From: Paracentrotus lividus
Taxonomy: Eukaryota; Echinodermata; Echinoidea; Camarodonta; Echinidae
Direction: 5' to 3'
Assembly (NCBI GenBank): GCA_940671915.1
Contig: CALNVZ010003435.1
Coordinates: 11,881,383 to 11,945,382 of the forward strand
Length of the DNA: 64,000 bases
In this document: positions 46,301 through 57,641 of the stretch, piece by piece
Position numbering within the stretch: the first letter of the stretch is position 1
How the letters are laid out: each line of letters opens with the position of its first letter
Notes under the pieces: model-generated
Seen by the model: the letters and a program-made list of their open reading frames with translations, nothing else
Databases searched by the model: none
What the model was told of the DNA's origin: nothing
Position numbers and translations under genes: made by a program

Positions 46301-47225
46301 ATGCTGTTTTTTATGCATGTCAAGAGACCCAAGAGTGCATGGGGAGGACGACAAATATTTTGATCTGCATGTAATTTTTTTTAGTGTTATGAGTAAATTA
46401 TATTCCATGGTTTATGACTTTAATAAACTCTACGCCTCCGTCGGTTTCGAAAAGCGGTAGTACCATAATACAAGTAATTTATTCATCTGGCAAAAAAATG
46501 ATACCTACACTAAAATGTTATTGACTTTATTATCAACATTACATTGGAAATTTAATTATAAGGGTTATTCAAAATTATATCAAATTTTAGTTATAAAATG
46601 TAATAATGTAGATGTTCTTTATCCTCACCCTATAGTTGCCTGATATTTATCGTTGAATTGATCACTTTGTAATCTTCCCGCGATGCTCGATTTCCCGACG
46701 TTCAGCTCCTGATTTTAAAAAATATCGATACAAGTCAAAGTGCATAATGAACGGAGTGCATTTCATTTGCCAGATATAATTGCCCTAAATTATAGTATGT
46801 CTGAGATGTTTTTACAAAATCGAATGGAAAGGAGCGCAGTCGATTTGAGAAAAAGGAAAAAAATGGGCAGAGGGCACAGATGTGAGACTTTGCAGGAATG
46901 GTGTAAGTTCTTTGGTGCATGGTTTCCTTAAAAAAATATCACAACATTTATATTTTTTTATGCTATGCCCTGATACGCTTCTGGAAATGAAAATTATGGA
47001 CACCTAGGCCTACTGTTAAGTTATTTACACCAAAAAATAGTATTAAAGATATTTTTCATAACACAGTAATCTTTAAAATAACTTGCGTTTTCAAGCTCTA
47101 CGTGAAATTATTACTACATTCCTCCCCCCCCCCCAAGCGTTTGACTGTATTATTGTAAGTTCATAGACAAAATAGATTGAGAAACTTACTCCCAGTAGAA
47201 CAATTTTGGCACCTTCTTCATCCAT
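43185..47225 (-). CDS. Divergent Rab22/31-like GTPase (Rab gene B)
   Basis: Join, in transcript order: 47225-47190, 46708-46629, 44973-44892, 44457-44386, 44146-43927, 43396-43185; 702 nt, 233 aa. The exon lengths 36/80/82/72 and all phases equal those of Rab gene A, so the two are tandem duplicates. Retained: P-loop GELNVGKSS, Thr in YQATIGATF, GNKCD, EASAK. Changed: the motif DTAGQ reads DTAGK, so Lys64 replaces the catalytic glutamine. In Ras and Rab proteins, loss of this Gln generally slows GTP hydrolysis. The last exon begins GRKLPEIL, like gene A, but runs into a Ser/Arg/His tail whose final ~11 residues lie in a foldback element and end QMV, with no C-terminal cysteine. Intron 3 uses a GC donor. 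The region 1-190 is a confident GTPase; the tail is less certain because another last exon may exist. Confidence 0.82.
43927..44146 (-). CDS. Rab gene B exon 5 (NKCD, SAK)
   Basis: 220 nt, acceptor ttcatctcag, donor tag|gtaggc, ending in phase 1. It encodes SSFDCIPYWISELRKHG through GNKCD and EASAK. It is one codon longer than in Rab gene A. Confidence 0.9.
44386..44457 (-). CDS. Rab gene B exon 4
   Basis: 72 nt, acceptor cctccatcag, donor aag|gtgagt, phase 0 to 0. It encodes FRALAPLYYRG through LVYDITCK. Confidence 0.9.
44892..44973 (-). CDS. Rab gene B exon 3 (DTAGK), GC donor
   Basis: 82 nt, acceptor gtcaccatag. The exon ends gaaagg followed by gcaagt, a near-ideal GC-type donor; no GT donor nearby restores the 82-nt length and phase. 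It encodes ATFTTKQIED through IWDTAGKER. Confidence 0.85.
45647..46050. repeat. Dispersed repeat, copy 1 (aaaaaaggtataatccattt)
   Basis: Contains tagagggcccatattccaag, then ctcatttgtttttgctg, then a block ending tccactcagtctttc. The same blocks occur in order at 56810-57120. It lies in Rab gene B intron 2. Confidence 0.75.
46629..46708 (-). CDS. Rab gene B exon 2 (P-loop)
   Basis: 80 nt, acceptor ttaaaatcag, donor gg|gtgagg, phase 0 to 2. It encodes ELNVGKSSIAGRL through YQATIG. Confidence 0.88.
47190..47225 (-). CDS. Rab gene B exon 1
   Basis: 36 nt, MDEEGAKIVLLG, donor gga|gtaagt, phase 0. Same length and phase as Rab gene A exon 1. Confidence 0.85.
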
Positions 47226-50200
47226 GTTGCTGTTTCGGAACTTACGTGTCAAGCACTAAAATTGTATTATTAACATTCTCACAAAGAAACAAAACGATGT
47301 ATGGACATGGTACAAATAGCATGATCCACAAGAAAAGGATTCATGTCCCAATACGTGTGCATCTCATCATTCAAGTTACCAAATCATGTGTCATGCGATA
47401 TTATATCAAACCTTAACGTTTCCGGATTTAATAATACGAGCATAACAAAAATAACGTACATATAGGTCATTTATATTCTATTCTTTGTGTATCTTTGACT
47501 TGAAAATAATAATATATTACCAAGCTTTCAACTTTCAGTTTTGATTCAAGACGAATGACACGATACATAACGACTTTAAAGGCACACTCGAGGGTAATAG
47601 GTTTTCATCCATGGATTTAGATCTCCCTCTCCCTGCATAAATTATGGTGGTATCTCACTTGTAGTTTGGGACGGGTTTGAGACAGATTTGAGACTGGTTT
47701 GATATTAATCGCGGAGACGTCTCGGGAACGTCTCAGGGTTTCCGCGACGTCCGCGGGAAAATTTTTATACCTTTGATTTCATTATCGGAAACGTCTATGA
47801 GTGTCCGAGTCCCGAGACGTCTCTGCGAAATGAGATACCACCTTTAAGAGCAAACGATTCTATACGATTTCTTGGTTTTATTAACGTGCAAGGGCGCCGG
47901 AATTGGGGGAGGAGTAGGTGGTAATTTCCTTCTCCCCAACACATATTTTAAGTTGGGGACAAATATTGTGTTTCCCCCCCCCCCCAAAAAAATGGCCCCT
48001 CTGAAAAAATGACACAATCAACATTTGTCTATTTCTCACTACCTCAATTTCTCTTTCACATGAGTAGTTCCGTTTCCATCATCAATCTCTTCCCTCCTGT
48101 TGAAAATTTTATTTACTCTCTGCCTACACCTTCTCCTAAACTTTCATTATCGCACAAACATCCTCCCTTTCACACACACTTCTGTTCGAAAACAAAAGTA
48201 TAGCAAGTGTTTTCATACTAGGTTATAACTCACAGGATCGATCTAATAATAAACTTCGAAACGGCTTGCAAATATGAAAATACATCAATCATGATTTGAG
48301 TGGGTAAGGGTTGGATTTATTTGCAGACGAATATCATAACATAGTTGGGTAAATTATTGGTAAGCAGCAAACTTAGTGTACACAACAAAATTAATTTTCT
48401 AGAAATGTCTGGCCTGGATTTTCAACACAATTTCATGTAAAATCTGATTTTCCATTAAACATTATCTGAACGTTTCCCTTTTTCGACTGAATGGATAAAA
48501 AACAAAAACAAACATATCAGCAATCTGGCGTTTATACCAGTTCTAAAATGGTTCACAAACTACTAGTATATAAGGTATTCAGTACCAATTTTGCTTAAAC
48601 TATCATAAAATAATACTATACAGTATCGCTATCTTTCATGGCTTAATGTACATTGATCATAATATTTTATGCAAAAGTTTTTAATTTTGATTCTCTACAT
48701 ATTTGTTATGGTAACTTTTTTTCCTGAATAAAAGACAGTCATATTAAATGGTAAGTTTTTATATAGCAGCTTGTGTATCCCATTTGGAATCATAAAAAAT
48801 GAGCTCCATGCATATTTTATAATGAAAATTTTCTGTGTAGAAAACAGTTAGATTACAATTTCATGCCAAATTCAAGACACATTTGTGTAAGATCAAAACA
48901 GTTCACTGAATTTATGAAAAGTACAACTTGCAGTCTGAATTATTTGGGTTTTTCTCCCCATATTGAACAGATAAATATAATAAAATACATGATATGATAA
49001 AGGGAACGAGTTTTAGGGTTATTATATCATTTACTTTATCTTTACTTCAAATTCATTAAGATGCAAATTCAGGGCTGTAAATGCTTACGAAGGCAGTGGA
49101 AATTTTAACTCCTGGGTACATTGTACATGTGAAAACGCCATATCAATAGATTTTTTTTACTTTACTCAATGTGTCATAAATACATGTCCTGAAAGTGTTC
49201 AGCATTTTCCATTTATAGATGAATATTTCTTTGGTGAAAAAAATATTTCGGCATTCAATAAATCTCAATGTTTTAAAAATAAAGATTCAATATTGTGACA
49301 TGAAACATAAAATTCAGCAAATTCGAAAGAAATACATAGAAAATGAATAGGATTAGGAATTGTAATTTGGGAAGGCTTTTGCATAGCATAGAAATAATTC
49401 TAAAACCAAAGTTCACAGACACTCCAGGGCCTGTATGCCATGTAAAAACGGCTGTTACATATGTCTATTTTCGAATGCAACGGCACCATAAAAAAAAACA
49501 GCCAAGAGCTGGTTTTAGATACTGTACAGGCCTTGAAGTGATACATGACTTAGGTTCAAAGTAGAGAATATATCAATATATACCAAGATGAAGTATTTAG
49601 CAGTCTATAGAACATTTACCTGCAGTTTGCCTGTATCATTGCAAAGGATAGTCAAGTAAGTTAAATTATCTAGATCTTACAGAGTACTAAAATCTAATCA
49701 AAATATGAATAGAGGCTGAAAATATACTACAATTATAATATGCCAAAAAGCATGCAAAAGATTTATATACAAATAGCAACAAAAACAGGTAATATCACAT
49801 TTACTGCGGACAAGAAGAAAAATGCTGGTTGGTTAAAATTCATGGTATTGTTTTACAACCACTCATATTACAAATACATGTATAGGTATGAACATTATTT
49901 TATCTAAATCAGTATGCAGTATTTATTTGCTTTTGTTGTACACAAATTCATTCAAGTACTAATCAAACCTAGGTTCATCATATTCACAGTTACTAAAATC
50001 TATAATTTATTACTCAATTTTAGGATGGAAGATCATTTCAGCTTAATATGATAACTATACAACACAATTTATTTATTTTGATCACTTCATGCCTACACAT
50101 TTGCTATTTACTTTTTACAAATCATACATTATTTACAGTAACAAAAGAAAAGTAATTTTTTAAAAAAACGTACTACATGATCATGATGATGTATTTCCTT

Positions 50201-51281
50201 CTCATGTTTGCACAATGAAGGAAGTTGGTCTTTCCATCAAAATGAATTCAAACAATGAATGCTTGTTCCACTTGCCCCTTTTGCCTGAGCACTTCAGAAG
50301 ACATATCTGATAATATCTGATAATGGTGCTCATGATTTATTTTGCACTGTAAAACCTAAAACTTTCAAATTTGCTTATAGACCATGTACCTGCTATTTAT
50401 GCGGCATGAAACATTCCGTTTTGACAGTATGTCATGGCACCATTGATAAAAGGTCCAGATTTCTTTATTGTCATTGATGTTACATATTTTATACAATTTT
50501 AAATTGTCTCGTACAATACATGTACCTGCATGCAGAACAGCTCAGTGAACTTTAACATGTATAGCCCTATGTGTAATACCCTACAGAGCCATAATCCACA
50601 AGAGAAATTAAATAACTGCATGATTGACACTATTGATAATCAATGAAGAAGAAAAATGTATGAAATATGTCTTACTACGGTTGTACATTGTATATTTACA
50701 TTATTTACAATTCAAGATTTTAAAAAGGGGGCAGCTATTTTAAGATCCCATTTTCAAAATGCATGCAGACTTGATGCAACAATTTTTGTTAATTTTATTT
50801 TTCAATAGTGCATACATTGTAGTTCATTATTATGCACAGCTGCACCAACCAGCAGCTAATGAATTTTCCAATGAGCAGTGGTTTGTGCACATGAAAACTT
50901 TAATGACGCTCATTGATTATATGTTAATTACACCAGTATTTGTCCAATTTGTGTTCATCGCACCCTCACCTGTTCCTCTTAAGCTCAACATCTATGACTG
51001 AAAATAAATGAATATTAATGATAACCTATGTATTGTCAGAAACAAGCTAAAAATATTTCATGATAAAGAGAGAAACAAAGAGGGCAAAATACAATATTTA
51101 GAAGTATTCACAGGAAGAAAGAAAGAAAGCAAATCAAGCAATATCAGCATGATTTCAAGCTCTGTGTCACGACGATGAGTCAAGGATCTACTTCACAGGA
51201 AAGAGGTAGTCAATGTGTGTTTCCAGCTTTGGAGAAACGTCTCACATTTGATTGTGGGGAATGGCGGTGTGATATCATGCC
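47226..51281. other. Intergenic: Rab gene B promoter side to zinc-finger 3' end
   Basis: No exon supported. Apart from a small foldback element (47646-47842) and a C-run with flanking ggggga words near 47900-47990, the DNA is plain AT-rich. A minus-strand aataaa (tttatt at about 50794) could end the zinc-finger transcript. Confidence 0.4.
47646..47842. mobile_element. ~200-bp MITE with ggtggtatctca ends
   Basis: The ends ggtggtatctca and tgagataccacc are perfect inverses. The interior is CpG-rich with repeated gagacgtctc words, like the core of the 27.2-28.3 kb palindrome. Confidence 0.75.
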
Positions 51282-51532
51282 TTACCATCTGGGCATCATA
51301 GCAGCCACCAAATGGTGGACGGCATGGTCAGTATCACGAACTATTTGCTCAACAACAGGTGTAGGGATATTACTGTGTGTGGTATGCGGAGGATGCATGG
51401 GTACAGTATGGATCTCCAGAGGCACTGGGTGCAGGGGTGGCTTTGGCTGTTGTATATGCAGCGTAGGAGGCGGCGCAAGGGGTGTGTGCGACTGTGGCGG
51501 ATGGCCATGGTTGGCTTGTTGCTGATGTTGTT

Positions 51533-51602
<70 letters not shown>

Positions 51603-51809
51603 TTGTTGCTGCTGTTGCTGAAGTTGATGGTATTGTTGCTCTGATATGACCTGAGCCATGTCGTTGCCTGCAGCGATGATCTGTTGGGTGACAGACACTG
51701 GTGGCACGCTGCTGTACTCTATCATGGGGTGGTGACGGATTATCTGGTTGTCAGAACTGACTTTTATATGGTGTGGCTGTACCTCATGGGCTGGTTCTAC
51801 ATTCACCAT
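51282..51809 (-). CDS. Zinc-finger gene exon 4 (polyQ, terminal)
   Basis: 528 nt, acceptor ctatttacag, phase 0, TAA stop at 51282-51284. It encodes a Val/Ile-containing start, 31 Gln, then a His/Pro/Gln-rich tail ending MMPRW. Confidence 0.75.
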
Positions 51810-54800
51810 CTGTAAATAGAAAAATGAAATTACATAGTATATTTAACTACCAATTCACTTTTTTTTTTTTAAATCATACAAAATACAACATGTATATTTT
51901 GTTATGTCATAATTGAGCACAAAACGGCCACACCTTTTTTATCATTATGTGGGCCTTGGGTACATTGTAAGGTGCGAAATTGCGGACTGCGAAATTAAGT
52001 ACAAGATTTCAAATTGACTTCATATTATTTGCAGGTTAAATTATCTGAATGACATAACCTTATTGAATTTAAATTATCGTCTGATACACTGCCTTGGGAT
52101 GCAATAATAGGGAAGTAAACTTGCAATATATCTCAGAATATATCAAAGTGATCAACTTTATCCTTTGACATTGCATATTTATAAAAACTACTTCTTTCTT
52201 TAAAAATTTCAGATGAGATTTGGCCATGTATACTTTGTTACTTTTGACTGCTCACCTTTCCAGAAAATCTCTGCCAGTCAATAAAACTGGATTGCTTATC
52301 AGAAAGAAAATGCGATTAATAAAGTTTTCAGTTTGTCCTTTTATCCCTGTCCACTGCTTTCTTTAGAAATTAAAACACTTGGGCCCGAATTCACAAAGGT
52401 GGATTCTGCAAAATCCATGGTTTCAACCCTGGGTTTAACCTAGGGTTGGACCTAGGATTTCTAATGTGGTATTCACATAGGTGGACTCACTGAATCCACA
52501 GATCCACAGCGTCATAACACGTCATAATTTGGGTCTACTGTTGGTGAATCATAAACTGGCTGATCCGTGGAGCCGTCAATTAAAAAACCCATGGATCCAC
52601 GGATCCGTGGGTTTTGCAAAATCCTCCTTTGTGAATTCGGGCCTTGGTGTTTGCAGTGGAATGATTTTACAAGGTACAGTGTCCCCTGCTCTTCTTTAGA
52701 AATTAAAACACTTGGTTTTTGCAGTGGAATGATTTTGCAAGGTAGAGTGTCCCCTGCTCTTCTTTAGAAATTAAAACACTTGGGTTTTGCAGTGGAATGA
52801 TTTTGCAAGGTACAGTGTCCCCTGCTCTTCTTTAGAAATTAAAACACTTGGTTTTTGCAGTGGAATGATTTTACAAGGTACAGTGTCCCCAAAAATTATT
52901 TGTACACTTTGAAAAAATGAAATTAAAAAAAAATTGATGTTTGCAGTGGAATGATTTTACAAGGTACATGTACATATACTTGGAATCCAAAATTTAAAGC
53001 ATCATTATCATTACCTGAATGATCATTCCCTCAGGGTTGATGACTGTTGGCAAAGGCTGTGGATGAGGTTGAGGTTGAGAATGAGCTTGGGGTTGTTCTT
53101 CTTGAGGAGTCACTGTCACCGTGACTGGCACCTCCTGTACAACAGACCTATTGGCAAGGATCACACCGCTCGGTGGCTCTGCATACTTGGGGCGACTCCT
53201 CTTGGCTTTGGGCCTGGACGTCGGGGACGATGGAGACGTGGGGGATTTCCCTTGGCCGCGCTTCTTGCCTGAAGGAGCTCGAAGAGGCGTTGGCATGTTG
53301 AGGTCATCGATGTTAGACAGGACGCTGACAGGAAACTCTGGCATCTGGTCCCCCAGAATCTTTTGGTGGTTCTCCACGTGCTTCCACATATTTCCATTGT
53401 AAGCTGCTGTCCAGCCACACACGTTGCAGCGGTACGGTCGAACCTTGGCATGCTTGCTCATGATATGCTCCGACACAATCTTATTAGTCGCACCTGAACA
53501 TATTAAAGAAAGAAAAAATATAACGTTTGAAGCTTTCCGATTTCTTCTTGCATGGGGCATTACTGACAGAAAACTCTGGTTTATCGATTGATGGCACAGG
53601 CTAAGAATAGATATTCACAAAAATCATTCGAAGATAAATTTTAACCAAATGATGTGTACAGGGAAGTGGTCTATAATTTTTTCAGCATAGGGGTTGCCCC
53701 AAAAAGGATTACAGAAAAAAAAAGAAGAAAAAAGGAAAAAAAATGCTTATAAATACAATCCACTCCCATTATAACAAGCATGATACAAACATATGTGTTC
53801 AGTATAACTTTAATCAATTATTACCAGATAATTAGCTTAATCCAAATCACCTTGTTATAACTGAAGTTGACTGCAGACTTAACCAATGTGCATTTTATCA
53901 ACCAAATTATTACCCCCATGTCACTTATGTAGTGGAGTTATGATGGCAAAAATATTCATTGTTACTGGAGTAGACTGAAAACCAAACCATTATGTATTTT
54001 TATTAGCTCAATATCATTATCCCATGTTACATATATTCATATAGTGGAGTTGTGGAGATTTTTTTTTGGGAATGAATGGCACAATACTCATTATCACTGG
54101 AGTAGATTGGAATCTAAACCATTACTTGTATGCATTTTTGCCAACCCATTATTATCCCATCTTACTCATGTGGTGGAGCTTTTTATATATATTTTTGTAA
54201 TGAATTGCAAAATACTCCTAAAGGATGCAGTCATTCATGAAACCTTACCTCTGAAATCACAGTGAGGACATTTATTGGGCTGCAGCCCCTCATGGGTTCG
54301 GACATGAAGTACCAGGTTGTTCTTTGTCTTGCTTGCATAGGGGCAGAGGTGGCATTTGAACTGACGATTCTCTTTGTGAATGCGCATGTGGTATTCCAAG
54401 CTCTTAGGTTTCCTGCCGATGTAGTCGCACAGTGGGCAGGCGTAGGTGGGCGTTGGCTTAGGTCTGCCATAGCTGTCCTTATTTAGCAACAGACCATGCT
54501 TGTGTTTGATGTGTTCCTGCAGAAAATTTTAATAAAACAAACAGAAAGGATAATTTTGATTATGATTATACAGAATATATATATTTTATAAAGAGGGCTA
54601 TTAGGAGGACCTCCAGCCTCCCCCCCCCCCACCAATGATAGGGTTACATAACAATGTACATGTTGTTTTATTTTTGTTTGTTTTGTTTTTCCTTCTACAA
54701 GAATATATATGAATTCATATTAAAACTCTGATCATTGAAAATTAATTCTTTGTGATAGAGAAATGTTTTTTTACCTTTAAGCTAGTTCCTCATTATTTTC

Positions 54801-56533
54801 ATTAAATCATACTCTTACAATCTAAATCTAATGGAAGCCCTTATTGGATAAGATGATAGACTCACCTTAAGAATGCCTTTGTCAGCACACTTATATTCAC
54901 AGGACATGCACTGGTGCTTCTTCTCCTCTTCTGAAGCATGGATACGTCTGTAGTGTATACGCAGATTGAAGGGTGTGGTAGTGCGCCTTCCGCAGAGCTC
55001 ACACATGTAGTTCTTGGCCCCTGTGTGGGTGACAAGATGTTTCTTCAAGTCATGGTAGTGATTGGTTGAGAAGTTGTTGCACTCATCACAGCGATGCAAA
55101 TGCAGCATCCTCTTGTGGGCAGTGGATAAGTGATTACGCATCTTTTCTTCCTCGTCTGTATTGAATTCTGTGCATTCGGTACAGTAGATGACCTCCTTCT
55201 CGTCATCCTTGTAATGCCCATCCTTATGAGACTCCATTTCTCCTTCGTCCTTGAACCGAGCAAAGCAGACGTTGCAGACGTGGACCTTGTAGCGTTTGAA
55301 CTTCTTTCTCTTTCCCTTTCCCTTTTTTACATTGCCCTTCCCGTCTACTTCGCTCTCTACTACTTCTTCTTCTTCCTCTTCCTCCTCCTCCTCTTCAACT
55401 TCTGAAGAAGCACGCTTGCTTCCCCGTTTCCTTGCAATTGATTGCCTATCAGCCTCGGTTTCAGGTGTTTGCATGAACCTTTCATACTCTGCTGGATCAA
55501 AGTCTGTGCTCTTCAGTCTTGCTAGCAGCTGTGGCTTGAAGTGGGCTTTGATGGCATGACTCTGCAAGAGCTTGGTACCAATGCATGGGAATATCTTCTC
55601 ACAGCCTTCAAAGTCACACATGGCAGCATTCAGCTTCGGATTGTGATCAGATCGATAGTGAACCCTCATTTTGGCCCAGTGAAGGCTGATGAAGCCACAT
55701 TCGCAGCAACGGAATCCATCTAGGTTAGGAACATGACACTTCTCATGGACAGCCATCTCATCAACACTCATCACATTGGCACATCTATCGTTTGGACAGC
55801 GCACCATTTCTATCGCATCCCGCTTCTCTTTGTAGTTCTTGAACCATGAGTCCACTCTGTCGTCTAAGATTCTATTAAACACATAGTATGGAATTGGCAG
55901 ATTCTTCTCCTCTGATCTTTTTCTAATTTCGATCTTTGTCTTCGGCGGCTGTTGTCTCGTTGGTGGTGGAGGTGCGGGAGCGCTCTTGGGCTTTGATTTT
56001 TTCACTCCAATACCAGGCCTACGCCCACGCTTCCCTTTTCTGCGAGGCCTTCCACGTCCTTTATTCAATATGGAAGGTTGTCGGACATAGATGACTTTGG
56101 AGGCTTCAGGCTCTTTCTTGGGTAGCCACTCATCTTCTTCTTCATCATCATCCATTGAATATTTGATTGGAGTATTCTTCTTTCTTCTCCGCATTCCTCT
56201 GCCGAACCCAAGAGTGGAGTCTTTCTCCAACTTCTTTTTAAGAATTTCATCCAAGGTCTTGGTCTTCTTCTCCTCATCTTTAGCCTGGTCCTCACTGGTC
56301 AAAGCTTCAGTATCTTCTGATTCTTCGGGCTCCTGTGCCTCTTTTTCTTTCTCTTTGGCTTCTGTTTTTTCTTCAGGCTCAGTTTTGGAAGATTTTGTGG
56401 GAGTTGCCTTGCTGAGTGAGACATATTGTTCTATGTGTTCCGTCAGGAAATGCTCTGCGATCTGTGTCTTACTGGTGCCCACAAAGTTGCAGAGCCTGCA
56501 GTTGAACTGTGTATCATCAGTACTTGTGCTCAT
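51282..56533 (-). CDS. C2H2 zinc-finger protein with polyglutamine tract
   Basis: Join, in transcript order: 56533-54866, 54516-54249, 53493-53015, 51809-51282; 2943 nt, 980 aa, phases closed. Likely nuclear DNA-binding protein. Visible from the N-terminus: a finger at 12-33; an acidic/Lys-rich region 45-140; an AT-hook-like GRGRPRRKGKRGRRPG at 159-174; finger-like units from 246, 276 and 306; an acidic run 378-393; fingers from about 420, 451, 482, 511, 542, 580, 609, 637 and 665; a Pro/Ser/Arg-rich region; and a run of 31 Gln starting near 869. Two fingers (542 and 637) are completed only by splicing, which supports both junctions. I do not recognise the orthologue. The last codons read ATGCCCAGATGGTAAGG, so the stop overlaps a donor-like site and an additional 3' exon is possible. 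Confidence 0.88.
51528..51620 (-). repeat. CAG/CAA repeat coding for 31 glutamines
   Basis: 93 bases of pure ctg/ttg on the plus strand (CAG/CAA on the coding strand), with CAA more common than CAG. Mixed codons make the tract more stable than a pure CAG run. Confidence 0.9.
52340..52975. repeat. 68-bp tandem repeat, about 4-5 units
   Basis: The unit contains ttgcagtggaatgatttt, caaggtacagtgtcccctg and ctttagaaattaaaacactt. The ttgcag words start at 52651, 52719, 52787 and 52855 (exactly 68 apart), and a diverged one at 52941. The first unit is cut by the MITE at 52382-52643. It lies in zinc-finger gene intron 3. Confidence 0.9.
52382..52643. mobile_element. 262-bp MITE, ggcccgaattcac ends
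   Basis: The perfect ends ggcccgaattcac / gtgaattcgggcc extend inward (aaaggtggattctgcaaaat against gttttgcaaaatcctccttt). Flanks read acacttg and ttggtg, so the insertion split the acacttggtg word of a 68-bp tandem repeat and left a short ttg duplication. Confidence 0.85.
53015..53493 (-). CDS. Zinc-finger gene exon 3
   Basis: 479 nt, acceptor aatatgttcag, donor cag|gtaatg, phase 1 to 0. It completes the split finger (SEHIMSKH), encodes one more finger (CNVCGWTAA...HVENH) and a basic Ser/Pro region followed by Gln/Pro/His repeats. Confidence 0.88.
53890..54232. repeat. ~115-128-bp tandem repeat, three diverged units
   Basis: Each unit has (a/t)ttatcccatgttac..., then tagtggag(t/c)t, then ttcattgttactggagtaga and accattatgtatttt. 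The tagtggag words lie near 53931, 54044 and 54173. It lies in intron 2 of the zinc-finger gene. Confidence 0.7.
54249..54516 (-). CDS. Zinc-finger gene exon 2
   Basis: 268 nt, acceptor ttttctgcag, donor gag|gtaagg, ending in phase 1. It begins EHIKHKH, completing the finger left open by exon 1, then encodes two full fingers and the first half of a third (CPHCDFRG). Confidence 0.9.
54866..56533 (-). CDS. Zinc-finger gene coding exon 1
   Basis: 1668 nt in phase 0. ATG at 56533, 18 bases after a 5' UTR acceptor (attctactag, exon from 56551). Donor aag|gtgagt. Encodes residues 1-556, including the acidic region, AT-hook-like stretch and the first half of the finger CMSCEYKCADKGILK. Confidence 0.9.
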
Positions 56534-56809
56534 TTTGAAGAGGTCTTGATCCTAGTAGAATGAATAAAAAATAAATAAATAAATAAAAGGACAAATAATT
56601 AGGATAAGAGGTAGTATTGTATGATAAAACTGCCTTTGTAAAGAATTTTCTGCTTTGATCCCCAAGCCTACATGAACATTTTGTATTTTTGGCTTCATGA
56701 AATTAAAGGGGAAGTCTATGGTGGAATTCAGAAAATCCATCAAGAGGATAAAGACAAATTTATGAATATTTTTTTTTTTCATTTGGCATCACTTGCGATA
56801 TACAGTGCG

Positions 56810-57120
56810 TTTCAGAAAAAAGGTAATCCATTTTTAGAGGGCCCACATTCCAAGCTCATTTGTTTTTGCTGTTCATATGTTACATATAATTGAACATGAA
56901 CTCTCCACCTTTCTTGAATCATAAATATAAAGTATAAGTGAGTAAATTCCAAATGGAATTACGGTACAGAATCATTTTTTTCCAAGTTTTAAGGAAATGA
57001 AAGAAGACAGAGTGGATGCTTTCACATGAGTCACATATCACCGCACGCAATCCTATTCAATGCTCTGGGAAGCAGGGTCAGCATTCACTCAGTCTTCTTT
57101 CATATATAAATGAAAACTTA
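56810..57120. repeat. Dispersed repeat, copy 2 (aaaaaaggtaatccattt)
   Basis: Diverged partner of 45647-46050, sharing tagagggcccacattccaag and tccaagttttaaggaaatga. It has an extra block (ttctgggaagcagggtcagc region) before the final cactcagtcttctttc. Confidence 0.75.
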
Positions 57121-57596
57121 ATAGAATCACATATTGCTTGAATAATAAAGTCGGTAGTTCAGATTAATGCATGATATATTCTCACCTGTCTTTATTACAC
57201 TTTTTTTTACCAAACTTGTGGGTTTTTTTTTTTTTTTTTTTTCTCAGGGGGATAGGATAAAAATTTCGTGTTTATCTTTCAATTTCCATTTCCTTTCAGT
57301 TTTTAATGAACAGGTCAATATTTCTTATTTCCACTAAATATTTAAATTGGAGATCAAAGAAAATTGACAGTCAAACAAAACGAAAAAAGAAGTGGAGTTG
57401 ATCTACTGAAATACAGGTTTGGTATTTAAACAGATTGCCCTACATGTAAATTCTTTTATTTCAAAAGTTCTTAATCATTATATTTTTGTATCACGTTGCT
57501 TTTTTTAAATTTAAGGTGTAATGCATTATTTTTTCTATGTTCTCCTTTTTTGATATTTTATTTTTTTATCTTCCACAAGATTTTTCTCCTGCTTTC

Positions 57597-57600
<4 letters not shown>

Positions 57601-57640
<40 letters not shown>
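57601..57640. repeat. Run of 40 T
   Basis: An uninterrupted homopolymer inside a T-rich stretch; the reading frame giving polyphenylalanine is not a gene. Confidence 0.9.

Positions 57641-57641
<1 letters not shown>

Noticed and set aside
51312..51644. Plus-strand open frame with a polyleucine run
   Set aside because: It is the antisense shadow of the polyglutamine exon of the zinc-finger gene.
56091..56549. 152-aa plus-strand frame
   Set aside because: Serine/phenylalanine-rich shadow of the acidic and lysine-rich coding exon of the zinc-finger gene.
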